Positions 60,097 through 64,000 of a stretch of DNA of 64,000 nucleotides are shown piece after piece. The notes below the pieces were generated by a model, which saw nothing but the letters and a program-made list of their open reading frames with translations, did not search any database and had not been told where the DNA came from. A program made the position numbers and the translations under genes. Origin of the DNA: Halopelagius inordinatus (GTDB taxonomy: Archaea > Halobacteriota > Halobacteria > Halobacteriales > Haloferacaceae); NCBI RefSeq assembly GCF_900113245.1, contig NZ_FOOQ01000002.1, forward strand, positions 780,881 to 844,880, given 5' to 3'. How positions within the stretch are numbered: the first letter of the stretch is position 1; the number at the start of each line of letters is the position of its first letter.

Positions 60097-60363
60097 TCAC
60101 GTGTCGGTTCTGACCGCGATGACGCCGTCCGTGTCCACTTTGACCTCTCTGTCCGCGATTCGCAGCGACACCGAGAGGTCGGTGTCGGCCTCCCGGGCGG
60201 TGGCGAGTAGGTTCTCCGCCGCCTCGGGGTCGACGCCGTAGCGTCGGCTGACGCGTCGAGCGTCCACGCCGAGCGAGAGCGCGAGGGACGCGTCGAGTTC
60301 GTCGGACGCGTCGAAGCGGTGGCGTCCGACCGCGTCCCACTCCGCCTCTTCGTCGAGCATCAT
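60097..60363 (-). CDS. Small protein of unknown function
   Basis: 88 residues. It has a helical core: L-D-A-S-L-A-L-S-L-G-V-D-A-R-R-V-S-R-R-Y-G-V-D-P-E-A-A-E-N-L, resembling a helix-turn-helix-like pair, and a beta-hairpin tail V-S-L-R-I-A-D-R-E-V-K-V-D. No family was recognised. It is convergent with the NTF2-like gene and lies downstream of serS on the same strand, with 153 bp between. Confidence 0.6.
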   Translation of the reverse strand: MMLDEEAEWDAVGRHRFDASDELDASLALSLGVDARRVSRRYGVDPEAAENLLATAREADTDLSVSLRIADREVKVDTDGVIAVRTDT

Positions 60364-60516
60364 CGACTCTCACCCGGGTCGGTGCAGTGGGTCCGTCTGG
60401 GCATATTCGATGCTCACCGCGAAGGGGTAAGTAACGAACCGTCTGTGACTGCGAGTTTCGTCTGTTTCAGCCGAGTTAGCCCGTTAAACGACCGATTAAA
60501 CGAGAACGCGTCGCGG

Positions 60517-61896
60517 TCAGTCCGTTCCCGCGCCGAGGGCCGACTCGCCGACCGGGTCGTGTCCCTCGATGCGTTCGCGGCCGCCCATGTACGGACGGAG
60601 GGGTTCCGGAACGGTGACGGTGCCGTCGTCGTTCTGGTAGTATTCGAGGATGGCGACCATGACGCGCGGGACGGCGAGGCCCGACCCGTTGAGCGTGTGG
60701 AGGTACTCCGCCGACTCGTGGCGTTCGGGCCGGTAGCGCAGTCCGGCGCGGCGGGCTTGGAACGCCTCGAAGTTCGACACCGACGACACTTCGAGCCACC
60801 GACCGCCCTCCTCGGGGCCGTCCTCCATGTCGTCGCCGGGTGCCCACACCTCGATGTCGTACTTTTTCGCCTGCGTGAAACCCAAATCGCCGGTACACAT
60901 CTCCAAGATGCGGTACGGGAGGCCGAGGCGACGAAGGACCTCCTCCGCCTCGTCGACGAGTCCCTCGAATCGCTCGTAACTCTCCTCGGGGCGGACGAAG
61001 TTGACCATCTCCACCTTGTTGAACTGGTGGACGCGGACGATGCCGCGCGTCTCCGTGCCGTGTTCGCCCGCCTCGCGCCGGAAGTTCGGCGTGTACGCCT
61101 GCAGTTTCAGCGGCAGGTCGTCGTCGAGCAGAATCTCGTCGCGGTACATGTTCGTGACGGGTACCTCCGCCGTCGGGCACAACCACAGGTCGTCGTCGTC
61201 GTACGGGGCTTCGTTCGACTCCCCGAGGCGGTAGGCGTCCTCTGTGAACTTCGGGAACTGGCCGGTTCCCTCCATCGACCGCGAGTTGACCGGAACCGGG
61301 GGGAACACGTCCGAGTACCCCTGCTCGCGGTGCGTTTCGAGGAAGAACTGGATGAGCGCGTGTTCCAACATCGCGCCGTCGCCTTTCGTGAAGTAGAACC
61401 CACCGCCGGTCACCTTCGCGCCGCGTTCGAAGTCCAAGATACCGAGTTCCTCGCCCAGGTCGTAGTGCGGCGTCACCTCCTCGGGGAGGCCTCGCAGGTC
61501 CTCGAACCCCTCGCGGCGGAGTTCGACGTTCTCGGACTCGTCCTCGCCGACGGGAACCTCCTCGTGGGGAATCTGGGGAATCTCCATGAGAGCGTCCTCC
61601 AGTTCCGCCTCCAGTTCGTCGGCCCGGCTCTCGACGTCGGCCAGTTCGTCTTTGAGCTTTTGGGACCGTTCGATGGCCGCCTCCGCCTCCTCCTCCTCGC
61701 CGGCGGCTTTGAGTTCGCCTATCTTCGACGACGTCTGGTTGCGTTCGTGCCGCAGGTCGTCGCCGCGGTTCTTCAGCGACCGCCACTCCTCGTCGACTTC
61801 GAGAACTCGGTCTAAGTCCACGTCGTCGACGCCTTTATTCTGTAGCGCCTCCCGAACGGTCTCCGGGTTCTCGCGGAGGAACTGCCTGCTGATCAT
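60517..61896 (-). CDS. serS: Seryl-tRNA synthetase
   Basis: 459 residues. The N-terminal coiled-coil arm (about 30-110) is rich in K/E/R. Class II motifs follow: motif 2 includes F-R-R-E-A-G, and the catalytic-domain region has M-C-T-G-D-L-G-F-T-Q-A and the late G-S-G-L-A-V-P-R. This is the bacterial/common type, not the rare methanogen type. The frame stays open upstream to 63399, but the ATG at 61896 gives the canonical M-I-S-R-Q-F-L-R-E-N. A minus-strand GGTTTTGCC at 61919-61927 is the likely leaderless promoter. Confidence 0.95.
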   Translation of the reverse strand: MISRQFLRENPETVREALQNKGVDDVDLDRVLEVDEEWRSLKNRGDDLRHERNQTSSKIGELKAAGEEEEAEAAIERSQKLKDELADVESRADELEAELEDALMEIPQIPHEEVPVGEDESENVELRREGFEDLRGLPEEVTPHYDLGEELGILDFERGAKVTGGGFYFTKGDGAMLEHALIQFFLETHREQGYSDVFPPVPVNSRSMEGTGQFPKFTEDAYRLGESNEAPYDDDDLWLCPTAEVPVTNMYRDEILLDDDLPLKLQAYTPNFRREAGEHGTETRGIVRVHQFNKVEMVNFVRPEESYERFEGLVDEAEEVLRRLGLPYRILEMCTGDLGFTQAKKYDIEVWAPGDDMEDGPEEGGRWLEVSSVSNFEAFQARRAGLRYRPERHESAEYLHTLNGSGLAVPRVMVAILEYYQNDDGTVTVPEPLRPYMGGRERIEGHDPVGESALGAGTD

Positions 61897-62018
61897 TGCC
61901 CCGAGATTTCGACGGACGAGGCAAAACCGTGTCGCATCCGCGTGCCGGCGTCGCGGTGCGAGCCGACTGCTCGGGACGGTACCGAACCGAGGCCGGGCCG
62001 CCGCACCCGTCCGAACGC

Positions 62019-62022
62019 TTTT
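62019..62022 (+). promoter_or_regulatory. TATA-like element of the MBL-fold gene
   Basis: CTTTTGG (62018-62024) with its TTTT at 62019-62022 lies 25-28 bases before the ATG at 62047 and supports that start over an upstream ATG at 61942. Confidence 0.4.
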
Positions 62023-62046
62023 GGCGCCGGGCGTCCCCCCTCTCGC

Positions 62047-62973
62047 ATGGCGATTGGCGACGTGAAGGCCGTACCCGGCCACGACGACATCTACTACTTG
62101 GACACCGGGATGTACGACACCGAAGCGTACGGGTCCGTCTACATCGTGGACGCCGACCGGCCGACGCTGGTCGATTCGGGCATCGGGACGCACTACGAAC
62201 GAACCCTGGAGGCTCTCGACGAGGTGGGAATCGACCGAGAGGACGTCGAGTTGATACTCCCGACGCACATCCACCTCGACCACGCGGGCGGGGCGGGATA
62301 CCTCGCGGAGGCGTGCCCGAACGCGACGGTGATGACCCACGAAATCGGCGTCCCGCACCTCGTGGACCCCGAACGCCTCGTCGAGGGGACGAAAGCCGCC
62401 GTCGGCGACCAGTGGACGTTCTACGTCGACCCGAAACCGGTCCCCGAGGGGCGAATCGAACCGCTCTCCGACGGCGACGAGATATCGCTCGGCGACCGGA
62501 CGCTCGACGTGATCGAAGCGCCGGGGCACGCGCCGCACCAGACGATGTTCTACGAACCCGGCGGGGAGGTGCTCTTTACCGGCGACGCCGCGGGTATCTG
62601 GGTACCCTCGACGCGCGACATCCGCCAGACGTCGCCGCCGTCGCAGTTCGACCTCGAAGCCTGTCTGGCGGACGTTCGGACCATCGAGGAACTGTCGCCC
62701 GAGACCCTCTGTTTCGGTCACTTCGGCCCCAGAGAGTACGACGACGACCTGATGGAGGCGTACAAGCGAACGCTCGTCGAGTGGGTCGAAGCGGTCAGGC
62801 GGAAACGCGACGAACTCGGCGACGACGACGCCGTCGTCGAACACTTCGCCGAACACACCGAGATGATAGACGTGTGGGGCGAGACGAAAGCCCGCGAGGA
62901 GGAACGCCTGAACACCCGGGGGGTCCTCGGCTATCTCGACTGGCGGGCGAAACAGGACGAAACCGAGGAGTGA
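62047..62973 (+). CDS. MBL-fold metallo-hydrolase
   Basis: 308 residues from the ATG at 62047. The metal motif is T-H-I-H-L-D-H-A-G-G with H74-x-H76-x-D78-H79. Further ligands are in A-P-G-H-A-P-H-Q and F-T-G-D-A-A-G, and a C-terminal C-F-G-H-F-G-P. This is the glyoxalase II / beta-lactamase-like fold. The C-terminal helical extension of about 70 residues (Y-K-R-T-L-V-E-W) is typical of a haloarchaeal subgroup. The substrate is unknown; thioester or phosphoester hydrolysis is possible. A TTTT box sits 25-28 bases upstream. Confidence 0.9.
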   Translation: MAIGDVKAVPGHDDIYYLDTGMYDTEAYGSVYIVDADRPTLVDSGIGTHYERTLEALDEVGIDREDVELILPTHIHLDHAGGAGYLAEACPNATVMTHEIGVPHLVDPERLVEGTKAAVGDQWTFYVDPKPVPEGRIEPLSDGDEISLGDRTLDVIEAPGHAPHQTMFYEPGGEVLFTGDAAGIWVPSTRDIRQTSPPSQFDLEACLADVRTIEELSPETLCFGHFGPREYDDDLMEAYKRTLVEWVEAVRRKRDELGDDDAVVEHFAEHTEMIDVWGETKAREEERLNTRGVLGYLDWRAKQDETEE

Positions 62974-63058
62974 CCCGGCGTCGGCGGGCGTAAAACAACT
63001 CCTTTCGAGGGACGGCCAGTTCAACGACGAACAACGTTCGACTACACGAACGTGCATC

Positions 63059-63064
63059 GTTTTA
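63059..63064 (+). promoter_or_regulatory. TATA-like element of the acyl-CoA synthetase gene
   Basis: GTTTTA lies 26-31 bases before the ATG at 63090, the same spacing as in its neighbours. Confidence 0.4.
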
Positions 63065-63089
63065 CGTGGGGAACGACCGAGTGAGGAGT

Positions 63090-64000
63090 ATGGACTGGCG
63101 GGACGCCGAATCGGCCTTCGACGACGAGGCCATCGGCCACACGACGCTTTCGAGAATGTTCGAAGACAGCGCAGAGCGGAACGCAGAGCGCGTCGCCCAA
63201 CGGTACAAAGGCGGCATCTACGACCGGTCGCTCGTCGGACGCGGCGTCGTCCCCGAAGCGCCGGACGGCGACTACGCCGACCTGACGTACGGAGAGATGC
63301 GCGGCGTCGTCCGCGCCCTCGCGGCGGGCTTTCGCGAACTGGGCGTGACGACGAACGACCGCGTGGGAATCTTCGCGCACACGCGGATGGAGTGGGCACA
63401 GTGCGACTTCGCGCTCCTCGCCGCGGGTGCGGCGGCCACGACGGTCTACACGTCCTCTTCGGAGCGACAGGTGCGGTATCTCCTCGACGACCCGAACGCG
63501 ACGGGCGTCGTCGTCGAGAGCGCGGACCACCTCCGGCGCGTTCTCGCCGTCGAAGACGACCTGGACCTCGAGTTCGTCGTCGTGATGGACGAGATACCCG
63601 ACGGAAGCGGGATGGCCGGGGCCGTCCGCGACAGAGACGACCTGCTGACTCTCGGCGACGTGCACGAACTCGGCGCGGCGGCGTTCGACGAGGCGACGTA
63701 CGAGGGGTGGCTCGACGAACGCGACCCGGAGGACCTCGCGTCTCTCATCTACACGTCGGGGACGACGGGGACGCCGAAGGGCGTGCGACTCTCCCACCGG
63801 AACTTCCGGTCGAACGTCAACCAGTGTTACCGGCGGTTCGGACCGCGACCCGACAAAGGCGACGCGCCACGCATCGCTCCGGGGTCGGTCACGCTGTCGT
63901 TCCTGCCGTTGGCGCACGTCTTCGAACGCCTGGCGGGACATTACCTCATGTTCGCGGCGGGCGCGACTGTCGCGTACGCCGAGAGTCCCGACACCCTCAG
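63090..64000 (+). CDS. Long-chain acyl-CoA synthetase / AMP-dependent synthetase (partial, 3' end off the window)
   Basis: 303 codons are visible before the window ends, about half of the 600-670 expected. The AMP-binding signature Y-T-S-G-T-T-G-T-P-K-G (starts at residue 221) is clear, after the adenylate-forming N-terminal fold (R-V-G-I-F-A-H-T-R-M-E-W). L-S-F-L-P-L-A-H-V-F-E-R near the edge is characteristic of long-chain fatty acyl-CoA synthetases. It activates a carboxylic acid with ATP and CoA. The TATA-like GTTTTA at 63059-63064 supports the start. The C-terminal domain is not in view. Confidence 0.92.
   Translation, partial: MDWRDAESAFDDEAIGHTTLSRMFEDSAERNAERVAQRYKGGIYDRSLVGRGVVPEAPDGDYADLTYGEMRGVVRALAAGFRELGVTTNDRVGIFAHTRMEWAQCDFALLAAGAAATTVYTSSSERQVRYLLDDPNATGVVVESADHLRRVLAVEDDLDLEFVVVMDEIPDGSGMAGAVRDRDDLLTLGDVHELGAAAFDEATYEGWLDERDPEDLASLIYTSGTTGTPKGVRLSHRNFRSNVNQCYRRFGPRPDKGDAPRIAPGSVTLSFLPLAHVFERLAGHYLMFAAGATVAYAESPDTL

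Noticed and set aside
60517-63399. SerS frame extended to 960 codons
   Set aside because: The part above 61896 is Arg-rich shadow of the MBL and acyl-CoA synthetase genes. The family start and a TATA-like element fix SerS at 61896.

Overview
The window is high-GC archaeal DNA from a halophile (class Halobacteria). The encoded proteins are strongly acidic (D/E-rich). Many start codons have a TATA-like element about 22-33 bases upstream and no 5' leader. The gene set includes PAN, aIF5B, aIF1, Nob1, Tsr3, CofE, a gas-vesicle cluster and several haloarchaea-restricted families. A gas-vesicle-forming member of the Haloferacales fits, but the species cannot be read from the sequence. No tRNA, rRNA, CRISPR array or intact insertion sequence was found.

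Layout. 1-8 kb: SecF-SecD, small membrane and DUF proteins, phosphoglucose isomerase, a CPBP protease and an unassigned HExxH protease. 8-21 kb: translation and housekeeping genes, namely Nob1, a PRC-barrel protein, aIF5B, pyruvoyl arginine decarboxylase, PAN, a PAS histidine kinase, Dut, aconitase, RimI, DUF5810/5809-type proteins, a NUDIX hydrolase, a rhodanese and aIF1. 21-25 kb: a MoxR / DUF58 / transglutaminase operon. 25.6-30.2 kb: mutS-mutL with overlapping ends. 30-38.6 kb: small membrane and zinc-ribbon proteins, CofE plus an F420-type reductase, a NUDIX-eIF2B fusion, EngB, an alcohol dehydrogenase with an SRPBCC protein, and 5-formyl-THF cyclo-ligase. 38.6-45.4 kb: a dipeptide/oligopeptide ABC transporter operon whose two ATPases are fused. 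46.4-53.9 kb: the gas-vesicle cluster. 54-64 kb: DUF389 and SIMPL proteins, a Nog1-like GTPase, Tsr3, SerS, an MBL hydrolase and the start of an acyl-CoA synthetase cut off by the window edge.

The gas-vesicle cluster is the most unusual part. A leftward operon gvpF-G-H-I-J-K-L-M with overlapping or abutting genes faces a rightward gvpA-N-O operon across a 246-bp divergent control region. gvpC, gvpD and gvpE are absent. GvpI carries a long N-terminal extension with seven uninterrupted nine-residue repeats. GvpJ has a long acidic tail. GvpO starts with a Cys3His motif. A convergent acidic gene sits beyond gvpM. That gene and gvpJ share a 105-bp inverted repeat (102/105 identical), in the same codon phase, flanking gvpK-L-M. 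Recombination between the copies could invert the segment and swap the two C-terminal tails in frame.
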